A stretch of 64,000 nt of DNA, taken from contig JAZNEA010000104.1 of NCBI GenBank assembly GCA_045588325.1, positions 13,718 through 77,717 of the forward strand, read 5' to 3'. Source of the stretch: RGIG7378 sp045588325 (GTDB lineage Bacteria > Bacillota > Clostridia > RGIG7378). Every line of letters begins with the position of its first letter. Position 1 is the first letter of the stretch. The position numbers were made by a program, and so were the translations under genes. Under the pieces are notes generated by a model, which had not been told where the DNA came from, searched no databases, and saw only the letters and a program-made list of their open reading frames with translations. Positions 1 through 8,575 of this stretch are shown here, in pieces.

Positions 1-1632
1 CTGCTCTGCCTATGGTCTGAACAAGACTGGTCTCGCTGCGAAGGAACCCCTCCTTATCTGCATCGAGTATGGCTACCAATCCAACCTCGGGAATGTCCAG
101 GCCCTCTCTCAATAGATTAATACCCACCAAAACGTCGAACTCGCCCTTGCGCAGGTCCTGGATGATCTCTGTCCTCTCTATGGTCACAATGTCACTATGC
201 AAATATCTGACGCGTACACCCATTTTGTCCAGGTAGTCTGTCAAATCCTCGGCCATCTTTTTGGTAAGCGTGGTAACCAGCACCCTATGGCCCTGGCCTG
301 TCACTATACCGATCTCATCCAGCAGGTCATCTACCTGTCCGGTAACAGGTCTGACTATTACCTCCGGGTCAATAAGTCCCGTAGGACGAATAAGCTGCTG
401 AACCTCCTGGGTGGAATGCTCACGCTCAAACTTGGATGGCGTGGCGCTGACGCAAATCATCTGGGGAACTCTGCCCAAAAACTCATCGAACTTAAGGGGG
501 CGGTTATCATAGGCGGAGGGTAATCTCCATCCATATGTGACCAAATTGTCCTTACGAGCCCGGTCACCATTATACATAGCTCCCACCTGAGGAATGGTAA
601 CGTGAGACTCATCCACGAACATAATAAAATCCTCTGGCATAAAGTCCAAAAGAGTATATGGTGGAGATCCAGGCTCTCGTCCGGATAAGTGACGAGAGTA
701 GTTCTCAATACCCTTACAGGAGCCTGTCTCTGTAAGCATCTCCATATCGTTAAGGGTACGCTCCTCTATCCTCTGCGCCTCCACATATCTGCCTCGGTCC
801 TTAAAATCCCTGGCACACTCCTCCATCTCAGAAACGATGCCTGCTATAGCTGACTGCATCTTGGATCGCATAACTGCGTGATGGGACGCGGGAGTAATAC
901 CGACGTGACTCCTGGTGGCAATAACCTCTCCTGTGATGCTGTTAATCTCTCTGATCCTGTCTATCCCGTCCCCAAAAAACTCCACTCGGATAATAGTACC
1001 GGATGAATATGACGGAAATATCTCCAGAGTATCGCCCTTAACTCCAAAGGTACCTCTGAGCCTTGTGAAATCGTTGCGCTGGAACTGCATGTCCACCAGG
1101 GCCTGCATAACGTCATCCATGGAGCGCTCCATGCCAGGTCTCAGCGACAACATGAGCTCCTTGTAATCCTCTGGATCGCCCAGGCCGTATATGCAGCTGA
1201 CAGACGAAACGATAATAACATCCTTGCGCTCAAACAATGCTGTGGTGGCGGAGTGCCTGAGTCTGTCTATCTCATCGTTGACGTCGCAGTCCTTCTCTAT
1301 ATACAGGTCGGACATCGGCAGATAGGACTCCGGCTGGTAATAATCATAATAGGACACAAAATACTCAACTGCGTTGTCCGGGAAGAAATCTCTGAACTCT
1401 GAGCAGAGCTGGGCTGCCAGTGTCTTGTTATGGGCCAGAACCAACGTGGGGCGCTGAACCCGCTGGATAACATTGGCCATGGTGTAGGTCTTGCCTGATC
1501 CGGTGACGCCCTTAAGTGTCTGGTAGCGATCTCCTCTGAGGATGCCCTGAGATAAGCGCTCAATAGCCTCTGGCTGATCGCCAGTAGGCTTGTATTCTGA
1601 ATGTAATTCAAAGCGTTTCTGTGTTTCTTGCA
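1..1632 (-). CDS. uvrB: UvrB, excinuclease ABC subunit B (3' end cut by window edge)
   Basis: UvrB is the helicase-like damage-verification subunit of UvrABC nucleotide excision repair. The gene reads leftward from an ATG at 1632 and runs off the window, so 544 codons are present; the family is usually about 660 residues. It opens MQETQKRFELHSEYKPTGD. The Walker A loop GVTGSGKT is at residues 42-49, and the Tyr-rich beta-hairpin YYDYYQPESYLP, which probes DNA, is near residue 92. Further on are the VDESH Walker B region, VSATPS, and motif VI QTIGRA at the very edge. A GAGGG ribosome site precedes the ATG. I see no gap or frameshift. The closest convincing promoter is about 430 bp upstream, beyond a broken RhuM-like gene, and carries a LexA-type box. 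In Bacillus subtilis uvrB belongs to the SOS regulon. Confidence 0.97.
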
Positions 1633-1687
1633 TATCCCTCGCCACCAAAATCCATAGCAGCTAACATCGCTGCGGATATATATAATA

Positions 1688-1977
1688 TTAGTTCTTATTC
1701 CTTATTTGTTTTACAATCTTATCAAAATCAGCCCCTGTAACTCACGAAAATAATCTTTCCAAAACAAAGTCATACCTTGCTTAAGACGATTATCATCCAT
1801 AGCAAAACCTTTTCGCATATACTCTTTTAGTACATTTGTTGCCCATATGCGAAATTGAGTTGCCTGTTTAGAATTAACTCTATATCCTGCAGAGATAATT
1901 GTATCTAAATTGTAATAATTTGTTGGAGAATTTTGTATCTTTCCTGGAGTTGCACCATGTGGAGTGACTATTTCCAT
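1688..1977 (-). pseudogene. Truncated and frameshifted RhuM-family remnant
   Basis: The 88-residue frame contains YYNLDTIISAGYRVNSKQ, TQFRIWATNVLKEYMRKGF and DDNRLKQG, which match the core of RhuM family proteins, a group common in accessory islands and of unclear function. The usual N-terminal part, with its helix-turn-helix-like segment, is missing: the frame starts only about 20 residues before the YNLD motif. At the 3' end the frame runs out as LQGLILIRL and stops. Another frame of the same DNA reads TGADFDKIVKQIRNKN up to a TAA at 1688, as expected for a frameshifted tail. I call it a pseudogene lying between uvrB and its probable ancestral promoter. The family match is from memory. Confidence 0.6.
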
Positions 1978-2046
1978 TTTGCTTTGTTATATCCACAATA
2001 GCATTCTTCCTTTTTTATAGAATATCATCCTCTCAACGCATCGGTT

Positions 2047-2058
2047 GAACATTTGTTC
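2047..2058 (-). promoter_or_regulatory. LexA (SOS) operator-like palindrome
   Basis: GAACATTTGTTC is a perfect 12-bp palindrome of the form GAAC-N4-GTTC, the core of the Gram-positive LexA/DinR box. It sits over the expected transcription start of the minus-strand promoter at 2060-2088, so a bound repressor would block that promoter. The first intact gene downstream is uvrB, a typical SOS gene, across the RhuM remnant. LexA binding is inferred from consensus only. Confidence 0.6.
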
Positions 2059-2059
2059 T

Positions 2060-2088
2060 ATTGTATCATTCATTATATATTGCGTAAA
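2060..2088 (-). promoter_or_regulatory. Sigma-A type promoter towards RhuM remnant and uvrB
   Basis: On the minus strand TTTACG (2083-2088) and TACAAT (2060-2065) are separated by exactly 17 bp, a good vegetative -35/-10 pair. The predicted start, near 2053, falls inside the LexA-like palindrome. Confidence 0.55.
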
Positions 2089-2145
2089 TACTAATCTAAA
2101 GTATTCCCTAAAATTAGTCAAAGATTTTCAGGCCAAATATTCAAA

Positions 2146-2169
2146 GAGGGATGGATTTCTCCACCCCTC
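2146..2169 (-). terminator. Hairpin after the serpin gene
   Basis: The minus strand reads GAGGGGTGGA, GAAA, TCCATCCCTC: a 10-bp stem with one G-U pair and a GNRA-type tetraloop, followed by TTTGAATATTT. It lies 26 bp beyond the serpin stop codon. The U tract is short, so termination strength is uncertain. Confidence 0.55.
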
Positions 2170-2195
2170 AAATAAACATATTCTACCTAAAAATA

Positions 2196-3452
2196 TTACT
2201 CCACGTCCATCATGGTACCCATAAAAAACGGAACATTGTTCTCACAATCAATCAACATATACACAAACGGCTTGTCAAGATACACTTCCTTAATATCCTC
2301 CGGTGGCATTGCACTACCACAATCCATCTGGACAACAGTCACAGCACCGGCCTTAGTACCCTGTTCTCCCACGGAAATAAAGGTCTTATGGAGAACACTG
2401 CCTATATAGATATTCATTTCCTCACGTGTGCCAAGGTTACTAAAATCTGCGTCAAACGCGTTAAAAGCATCTGACATGCCCATCTCCTGTAGAATTTTAG
2501 ACATCTCCACATCGTATTTTGTCTCAAACTTGGGAATAGAATGATTAACCGTTATGTACTGAGGATTTGATAGTAAGTCGTTTAAGGTTTTGCTGTCAAG
2601 TGCTGCAACATACTCCGCCACACTTACTCCCTCATTAGGAAGCATTGCCACAAAGGCATATTTGCCGCCTTCATAATACTTCATAAAGCCAGTTGCCTTT
2701 TCATCTTCCAGATAGATGTTGTCTGATCCATACATAAAATCTACAGTCTGCTTGGATCCGTTCTCCTTAGTAAAATCTCCACTTTTAACCTGATACTTCT
2801 CGTAAGGCTCTGACCATTCTGCTTCAAAGGCCAAGGCATTAATGAGATACATGATTGCCTCATCGGGAATCTGCTTAATAATCTCAGGGATCATGCCATC
2901 GGTCTTCTCTTTTACCCAATTGTTAATATCTTTGCAGGTCTGGTTGTTAAATGGTGCCTTATAAACATCTGCGCCATAGTAATCTGCGTTAGTCTGTAGG
3001 AAGTCCTGATACACTGCAAAATCCTGGTCCTCGGTAAACCAAATGGAATTAGCAAGGCTAAGCTTATACTTGTCTCCCTGAGGAAGATTTCGCATATAAC
3101 TATAGAGATATAAATTTAACTCCTCTGTGCTCATCCCTAAGACAGCTTCCATCTGTGCTAAAGTCTGACCCTCTGCACCATTTGCCGTCATTGCCAAAGC
3201 GCATAGCACGGACAAGGGGGAAATCAACGAATTTCTGTCGTCTTCGATACTTTCCTTAAATAATCGGACTGCAAAGTCTGTTACAATAGCATTTTTGTCT
3301 CCATGGTCTTCCAAAGCAACGACCTGTCTCGGAGTAATATCCTCCATCAAATCCTTTACGTGAGTTACCGTGCCACAGCCTGTTAGATTTAATGTCATTG
3401 CACATAACAACAACACACTAACTATAATCAAACCTAAACGATCCTTTTTCAT
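2196..3452 (-). CDS. Serpin-family protease inhibitor, predicted lipoprotein
   Basis: Serpins trap serine or cysteine proteases by a suicide conformational change. Residues 1-26 form a lipoprotein signal ending in the lipobox LTGC, so the inhibitor is probably anchored outside the membrane. The rest matches the serpin fold in length (418 residues) and motifs: NSLISPLSVLCALAMTANGA near residue 75, NxWVxEKTxGMI near 185, and the hinge EQGTKAGAVTVVQ before a reactive loop containing MDCGSAMPPE. The PFVYMLID strand follows. The hinge has the small residues at alternate positions that inhibitory serpins need. Counting from the hinge puts P1 at Gly; aligning the PPE motif puts it at Ser, one residue on. 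AGGAGG precedes the ATG. It is the last gene of an ECF sigma operon, 14 bp after the gene before it. The target protease is unknown. Confidence 0.9.
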   Translation of the reverse strand: MKKDRLGLIIVSVLLLCAMTLNLTGCGTVTHVKDLMEDITPRQVVALEDHGDKNAIVTDFAVRLFKESIEDDRNSLISPLSVLCALAMTANGAEGQTLAQMEAVLGMSTEELNLYLYSYMRNLPQGDKYKLSLANSIWFTEDQDFAVYQDFLQTNADYYGADVYKAPFNNQTCKDINNWVKEKTDGMIPEIIKQIPDEAIMYLINALAFEAEWSEPYEKYQVKSGDFTKENGSKQTVDFMYGSDNIYLEDEKATGFMKYYEGGKYAFVAMLPNEGVSVAEYVAALDSKTLNDLLSNPQYITVNHSIPKFETKYDVEMSKILQEMGMSDAFNAFDADFSNLGTREEMNIYIGSVLHKTFISVGEQGTKAGAVTVVQMDCGSAMPPEDIKEVYLDKPFVYMLIDCENNVPFFMGTMMDVE

Positions 3453-3466
3453 TATATTACCTCCTC

Positions 3467-4195
3467 TCAGTCATATAAAAACTCATATTCCGGAAGTGCT
3501 TTCCATTCCTCTGTTGAAGTTAGAATCTCTACAATTCCTTTGCATACGTCAAGGAATTTTTGCCCCTTAGCGTCGTCGGAAGCATAGGACAGGGCTATAT
3601 CCTCTGCTCGAACAGTCTTTTCAAAAGTCTCCGTCTTGACAGTTAGTACCAAAGTCATGGATGGATTAGAAAACATTTTGCCCTCCTGAGGATCATATTC
3701 ATCGGGATATGTCTCAATATCCAACTCTCGGATAAGCTCCCAAATTCTACACTTTTGGCTGTCTGACAAGTAAAGCGTTGTAACATAATCCTCCGGGCTG
3801 GTGGCATCTGTGGTTTTTACGAGCTTGCCAGTGGTGCTGTCGTAGGAGCTAATTCCGAAGACATTCCATGTAATAGAGAAGCTACCGCTAAACTCACCTA
3901 CGTCTATGCTGTCCTTGCCATCTGAATCTGCATCTCCGCCCGGGTCAACGATTTCTCCTACCTCTGTGGATTCACCTGTTGTGCTGCCGTTTGTACCTGT
4001 CGCTCCGTCTAACGCATTGCCTGCGCTATCATTTCCTGCTGGATCACCCGGAAACATTGTTATTACAAGTCCAAGCATCACCAGGCAAAATGGTATACAC
4101 ATGGTCAGGATTCGAATGCGATTTCGGTTGTATTCTTTTATTCTGTCTCTGCTGCGGCGAAACACTTCCGCCCTTCTTTCTTCAAAACTCCTCAT
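3467..4195 (-). CDS. Single-pass membrane protein paired with ECF sigma factor (possible anti-sigma)
   Basis: I do not recognise a named family. The protein has a basic N-terminus (RRAEVFRRSRDRIKEYNRNRIR), one membrane segment at about residues 28-48 (ILTMCIPFCLVMLGLVITMF), a Gly/Ser/Thr/Asp-rich linker at about 50-100, and an acidic outer domain to residue 242. Its ATG overlaps the stop of the upstream ECF sigma gene (ATGA), so the two are translationally coupled. That position and the topology fit an anti-sigma factor, but the cytoplasmic part is only about 27 residues with no zinc-binding HxxxCxxC motif. It could instead be an envelope protein of the sigma regulon. Confidence 0.7.
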   Translation of the reverse strand: MRSFEERRAEVFRRSRDRIKEYNRNRIRILTMCIPFCLVMLGLVITMFPGDPAGNDSAGNALDGATGTNGSTTGESTEVGEIVDPGGDADSDGKDSIDVGEFSGSFSITWNVFGISSYDSTTGKLVKTTDATSPEDYVTTLYLSDSQKCRIWELIRELDIETYPDEYDPQEGKMFSNPSMTLVLTVKTETFEKTVRAEDIALSYASDDAKGQKFLDVCKGIVEILTSTEEWKALPEYEFLYD

Positions 4196-4743
4196 AACAT
4201 CTGCTCACCATCCTTTCCTAGAATGATTCGAAGCTCCTTTTTCGCACGATACAGAAGATTGTCGACCTGCTTTCGATTCTTTTTCATAACCTTGGCAGCC
4301 TCATCGTAAGACAAATCTTCGATATAAACCAAGTGAATGACAACACGCATATCCTCCGGTAGTGAAGCAAGAGCACTGTTTATCGCTCTCTTTCGCTGGT
4401 CCACAAGAAGAATTTCCTCCATTGCCTCCTGCTGGGACAAGGCATTCTCTGATTCGCTAAGCTCCACAAAATCAATGACCTTGCGATGCTTTATATAATT
4501 TAAGGCACGGCTACGTCCTATCATAAACAAATAGGTTTTCAAGGTCACCTTAAAGTTGTACCGATGTTTATTAACTATGAGATCCGAAAAAACATCTATA
4601 GCAATATCCTCGGCTGCGTAAATATCATGCACATAACGGTCAATGAAGAACACTAGATTATCGAACAACTCCTTCATTATTTCGTCAAAGGCACTCTCAT
4701 CACCATCAAGAAAACGGCGGTAGCTACTTGCACCGTTATCCAT
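4192..4743 (-). CDS. ECF-type RNA polymerase sigma factor
   Basis: At 183 residues this has the size and architecture of an extracytoplasmic-function sigma factor. Region 2 is around residues 25-90 (VFFIDRYVHDIYAAEDIAIDVF and KTYLFMIGRSRALNYIKHRK). Region 4, a helix-turn-helix, is around 120-175 (LPEDMRVVIHLVYIEDLSYDEAAKVMKKNRKQVDNLLYRAKKELR, in parts). It leads the three-gene sigma / membrane protein / serpin operon, with AGGAGGGG before its ATG and a 4-bp overlap with the next gene. The serpin is therefore likely expressed in response to an envelope or protease signal. I could not pick a convincing autoregulated promoter upstream. Confidence 0.9.
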   Translation of the reverse strand: MDNGASSYRRFLDGDESAFDEIMKELFDNLVFFIDRYVHDIYAAEDIAIDVFSDLIVNKHRYNFKVTLKTYLFMIGRSRALNYIKHRKVIDFVELSESENALSQQEAMEEILLVDQRKRAINSALASLPEDMRVVIHLVYIEDLSYDEAAKVMKKNRKQVDNLLYRAKKELRIILGKDGEQML

Positions 4744-4925
4744 AGACCCCTCCTAATCCGGGTCATGTCTGACCACTTCATCCCTTATACAACTGAAACA
4801 TAATAATTCCTTATGAAACGATAAATATCTTCATTTTTATTTTAACATTAAGTACCTTTAAATGGCACTGTTTGCCCCCCATACAAAATAGGGCAAGATT
4901 CAAATCCTACCCTAATTATCTTTAT

Positions 4926-5131
4926 TTATCTTGTTTTATTTTTTGCTTCTTTCCATTCAGATAGTAGCCAACCAAACGCTATCAGATAGGATATTCCCTG
5001 CAAAAGCATGCCGTTATATTCAATTATACGTTGTTCTCTAATTGTTTTGAGATAGCAAATCCATTTCTTTTATAGAATTTGTCTTCATCGTCAAACTCAT
5101 AAATCGTGTAAAAGCTGAATGGCTCTCTCAT
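4926..5131 (-). pseudogene. Frame-broken small gene, origin unknown
   Basis: This lies in the 480-bp gap between the sigma operon and the permease. After GGAG, an ATG at 5131 opens a 35-residue frame beginning MREPFSFYTIYEFDDEDKFY and stopping at 5024. Just before that stop a different frame reads on, including RIIEYNGMLLQGISYLIAF and WLLSEWKEAKNKTR, to a TAA at 4926. That part looks like a membrane helix with a basic tail. The two halves in different frames suggest one small gene broken by an indel. I do not recognise it. The rest of the gap (4744-4925 and 5132-5223) is AT-rich with no other feature I can support. Confidence 0.35.
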
Positions 5132-5223
5132 TTCATTTTCTCCTTATTTAAAAAGTGCCACATAATCTTATATTCAGGTTCAGCTACAATCGACACCTAT
5201 GTGCCGACGACAGCTCTCAGCAA

Positions 5224-6336
5224 TTATAAACACATGCAAAATGCCAATAATATTCCCAGGAAAATAAAGTTGATCAGCAGGAAAAGCAATACATATCTCC
5301 CCCTGGTCGCCGGGAAGTGGTGACCATAATGTCTGAACGTGATCAGGGATGCCAGAGAAGAAATCAGTGTACCTACACCGCCAATGTTTACTCCCCACAA
5401 TAGCTCCCTATAGTTATCGGTGAACTGGGAAAGTAAAATGGCAGATGGCACATTGCTGATAAACTGGCAGGAAATCGTACTATATAACAGCGTGTTTTGC
5501 TCCATGAGGCCAGACATAAGTTCTCTGACCACGCCTATCCTGGACATGTTTCCAGCGAAAATAAAAAACGCCACAAAGGTTAGCAACAGCGGATAATCCA
5601 CCATCCCAAGGGCCTTCTTGTCAAGCATGTATATAACTATGGGAATCAGAATCAATCCCACCATATACGGGACAAACCTAAAGACGATAGCAATAGCCAA
5701 AACCATTAGCACCAAATACACAATGGTGCGCTTGCGCACAACCTGTGGCTCTGCTGGTGGTAGCGTCAGCGGTTCGTTCTTAATAAAGAAGCAGCAAATG
5801 CCTAACATCACCATAGAAAGCACAAAGGGTGCCCACATAATCTGCACAAATTCCCTATTGGAGATATTGTAGTGGCTATAAATATATAGGTTCTGAGGAT
5901 TGCCAAAGGGGGTAAGCATGCCTCCCAAATTGGCCGCAATGTTCTGCAAAATGAAGGTCAAAGCCGCATACTTTGTCATGCCAGTGGTACTGAGGATAAA
6001 ATACCCCAAAGGCAGGAATGTCAGTAAGGCCATGTCATTAGCAATGAGCATCGATCCAGCAAATGTAATAACAAGCAGGGCCATGACACACTTGCGGGCA
6101 GTGTTAAACCCAGTAACTATTCTCCTGGCCAATATGTAGAAGAAGTTGACGTTTTTGAGGGCGCACACAACTGCAAGCACACAAAACAGACAGGTCAATG
6201 TCCTAAAATCTATGTAGTCCAAATACTGTCTGTCAGGCTTTACAAATATGGTAGTAATTGCCGCTGCCAAGGTGGCAATGGCAAAAACAGGATTCTTGCG
6301 GACAAATGTCCAGGTTAGTTTAAGCGCATCACGCAT
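5224..6336 (-). CDS. SLC13/ArsB-like anion permease
   Basis: A polytopic membrane protein of 370 residues with about ten hydrophobic segments. NIAANLGGMLTPFGNPQNL near residue 150 is typical of the ion-transporter superfamily that includes SLC13, CitM and ArsB permeases. A second half-repeat is marked by FIFAGNMSRIGVVREL and SNVPSAILLSQF. It probably moves an organic or inorganic anion across the cytoplasmic membrane; the substrate cannot be read from the sequence. It starts 4 bp after the stop of the topoisomerase A-subunit gene, with GGAG inside the end of that gene, so it is probably co-transcribed. The length is somewhat short for SLC13 (commonly 400 or more). Confidence 0.8.
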   Translation of the reverse strand: MRDALKLTWTFVRKNPVFAIATLAAAITTIFVKPDRQYLDYIDFRTLTCLFCVLAVVCALKNVNFFYILARRIVTGFNTARKCVMALLVITFAGSMLIANDMALLTFLPLGYFILSTTGMTKYAALTFILQNIAANLGGMLTPFGNPQNLYIYSHYNISNREFVQIMWAPFVLSMVMLGICCFFIKNEPLTLPPAEPQVVRKRTIVYLVLMVLAIAIVFRFVPYMVGLILIPIVIYMLDKKALGMVDYPLLLTFVAFFIFAGNMSRIGVVRELMSGLMEQNTLLYSTISCQFISNVPSAILLSQFTDNYRELLWGVNIGGVGTLISSLASLITFRHYGHHFPATRGRYVLLFLLINFIFLGILLAFCMCL

Positions 6337-6340
6337 TAAA

Positions 6341-8563
6341 TCAGATATCTCCCAATGTCATCTGCTCTTCGGGGCGATCCTCATTCTTGAGGAAACTACC
6401 TACAGCAGGAATATGTCTTGCACGATAGTACTTCTCATTTCCAATATTTGCAATACTTTGCAACTGAGCTTTTGTGACAACACTTCCCTTTTTGGATGTC
6501 ATAACCTGAACTCCCTGGTTATTCTTAGTAGTTTTGGCCGCTACAAGGGCTGTGTTAAAGATCATAATCTTAGAAATATTGCTAAAGAGAACCATATCTG
6601 CATCCTCTGTGAGGTAAAGGGCATTTACCAGTGGAGACGCGTCACTATATGCGTTCTGAAGCTTTTTGCGGTTTGTCTTTGTCTCATATGCTGACATGGG
6701 AACCTTAGATACCTTGCCGTTCTCAAATACGAATACCATATGGCCCTCGTACTTGTTAAGAACTACATAGTTAATTGGCCTCTCACCTGGCTCCATATTA
6801 AGCTCATTGGACAGATAGTTGCCCAGCATGGATGCCTTACTCTCTGGCATGTCATATAGCTTACACTTGTATACGTTCTGCTTGTTGGTAAAGAACAGGA
6901 TCTCGTTGCGGTTGGTGTAGTCACCTTCCTGTACGATAACATCTCCGTCCTTAACCTTTTGCTCCGGGTTGCCCCTGAGGGATGTGGCAGGAACCTTCTT
7001 GAAATATCCGTCATTGGTTAACAGTACGTGACAGTTGTAGTCGTCAATAAGCTCCTCCTGAGACTGCTGGAACTCCTCTACCTCATAGAGAATCTCTGTG
7101 CGTCTGGGCTGACCATACTTCTTGGCAATATCTGCCAGCTGGTTAGCAATAAACTTGCGAATCTTGCGGTCGCTGCCTCTGAGGGCTGTCATATCGTCAA
7201 TAGACTTGCGCAAATCATCAATATCTGCGGTCCTGTCCAAAATGTACTTCTTGTTAAGGTTGCGCAGCTTAATATCTGCCACAAACTCTGCCTGGAGCTG
7301 GTCAATGCCAAATGCCTCCATCAAGTTAGGTACAACCTTAGAGTCCTCCTCAGTGCCTCGGATAACTGCAATGGCCTTGTCAATATCGAGCAAGATCTTC
7401 TTAAGGCCCTCCAACAGGTGAAGCTGTCTTTCTTTGCGGTTAATCTCATGGGTAAGCACTCTGCGAACACAGTTCATGCGGAATCTGACCCACTCGGCAA
7501 TAATGCCCTTAACGCCCAGAACCATAGGCTTGCCCTCAACCAAAACATTAAAGTTACAACCAAATGTATCCTCCAGAGCTGTGGACTTAAAGAGCTTGAG
7601 CATCAGGGCATCCGGGTCAGCGTTACGCTTAATGTCGATGGTGATCTTAAGACCATTAATATCGGTCTCGTCGCGCATGTCGTTGATCTCCTTGACCTTG
7701 TTCTCCTTGAACATGTCAATGATAGTGTCCATAATGGCCTCTACTGAGGTTGTGTATGGAATCTGTGTAATCTCGATGCAACTATTTGACTTGTCATAGT
7801 TGTACTTAGCCCTGAGTCTGAAGGAACCTCTGCCGGTATTAACTACGTTGCGAAGGACGTTCTCATCGAATACATAGTATCCGCCTGTAGAAAAATCAGG
7901 GCCCTTAATATAGTCCATCATATCCACATCAGGATCGTTAAGGTATGCAATAGTAGCGTCGCAAACCTCCTTGAGGTTAAAACTACAGATGTTGGATGCA
8001 AGGCCAACAGCAATACCTGCTGTTGGATTGCACAAAATGTTGGGGAATGTGGCAGGGAGCAATGTGGGCTCCTTAAGTGTGCCATCATAGTTATCGACAA
8101 AATCTACGGCATCCTTGTCCATGTCTCCGAAAATCTCGGAGCAGATCTTATCCAAACGCACCTCTGTGTATCTGGATGCAGCAAACTTCATGTCTCTGGA
8201 ATACTGCTTACCAAAGTTGCCCTTAGAATCTACCAAGGGATGCAACAGAGCCTCATTACCACGGGACAATCTTACCATGGTCTCATAGATAGCCTGGTCG
8301 CCGTGGGGGTTCAGCTTCATGGTCTGACCAACAACGTTAGCTGACTTAGTCCTGCTACCGCTTAATAAGCCCATCTTGTACATGGTGTAAAGGAGCTTAC
8401 GGTGAGATGGCTTAAATCCATCAATCTCGGGGATGGCACGGGACAAAATTACGCTCATGGCGTAAGGCATGTAGTTAGTCTCAAGTGTATCTGTAATATA
8501 CTGATATTGTATAGGTGCTGGTGGCAGCTTAACCACCGGCTTGTCCTTTGACTTTTTGGCCAT
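6341..8563 (-). CDS. parC: Type IIA DNA topoisomerase subunit A (ParC/GyrA-like)
   Basis: This is the DNA breakage-reunion subunit of an ATP-dependent type II topoisomerase. It has the winged-helix domain with RKLLYTMYKMGL and NPHGDQAIYETMVRLS (quinolone-pocket region, about residues 55-100), and AASRYTEVRL with catalytic Tyr132 preceded by Arg. The tower and coiled-coil follow, then a beta-pinwheel-like C-terminal region from about residue 500. At 740 residues it is a little shorter than GyrA, and I see no GyrA-box (QRRGGKG), which argues against a true gyrase. It lies 12 bp after the B-subunit gene, behind AGGAGA. The symbol is given by pairing; it belongs to a divergent clostridial type that may deserve its own name. 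Confidence 0.88.
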   Translation of the reverse strand: MAKKSKDKPVVKLPPAPIQYQYITDTLETNYMPYAMSVILSRAIPEIDGFKPSHRKLLYTMYKMGLLSGSRTKSANVVGQTMKLNPHGDQAIYETMVRLSRGNEALLHPLVDSKGNFGKQYSRDMKFAASRYTEVRLDKICSEIFGDMDKDAVDFVDNYDGTLKEPTLLPATFPNILCNPTAGIAVGLASNICSFNLKEVCDATIAYLNDPDVDMMDYIKGPDFSTGGYYVFDENVLRNVVNTGRGSFRLRAKYNYDKSNSCIEITQIPYTTSVEAIMDTIIDMFKENKVKEINDMRDETDINGLKITIDIKRNADPDALMLKLFKSTALEDTFGCNFNVLVEGKPMVLGVKGIIAEWVRFRMNCVRRVLTHEINRKERQLHLLEGLKKILLDIDKAIAVIRGTEEDSKVVPNLMEAFGIDQLQAEFVADIKLRNLNKKYILDRTADIDDLRKSIDDMTALRGSDRKIRKFIANQLADIAKKYGQPRRTEILYEVEEFQQSQEELIDDYNCHVLLTNDGYFKKVPATSLRGNPEQKVKDGDVIVQEGDYTNRNEILFFTNKQNVYKCKLYDMPESKASMLGNYLSNELNMEPGERPINYVVLNKYEGHMVFVFENGKVSKVPMSAYETKTNRKKLQNAYSDASPLVNALYLTEDADMVLFSNISKIMIFNTALVAAKTTKNNQGVQVMTSKKGSVVTKAQLQSIANIGNEKYYRARHIPAVGSFLKNEDRPEEQMTLGDI

Positions 8564-8575
8564 TTGTCTTCTCCT

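Noticed and set aside
7028..7747. 239-residue plus-strand frame inside the topoisomerase gene, and similar ones at 9704, 14083 and 32440
   Set aside because: All are antisense shadows of conserved genes, without ribosome sites or recognisable motifs.
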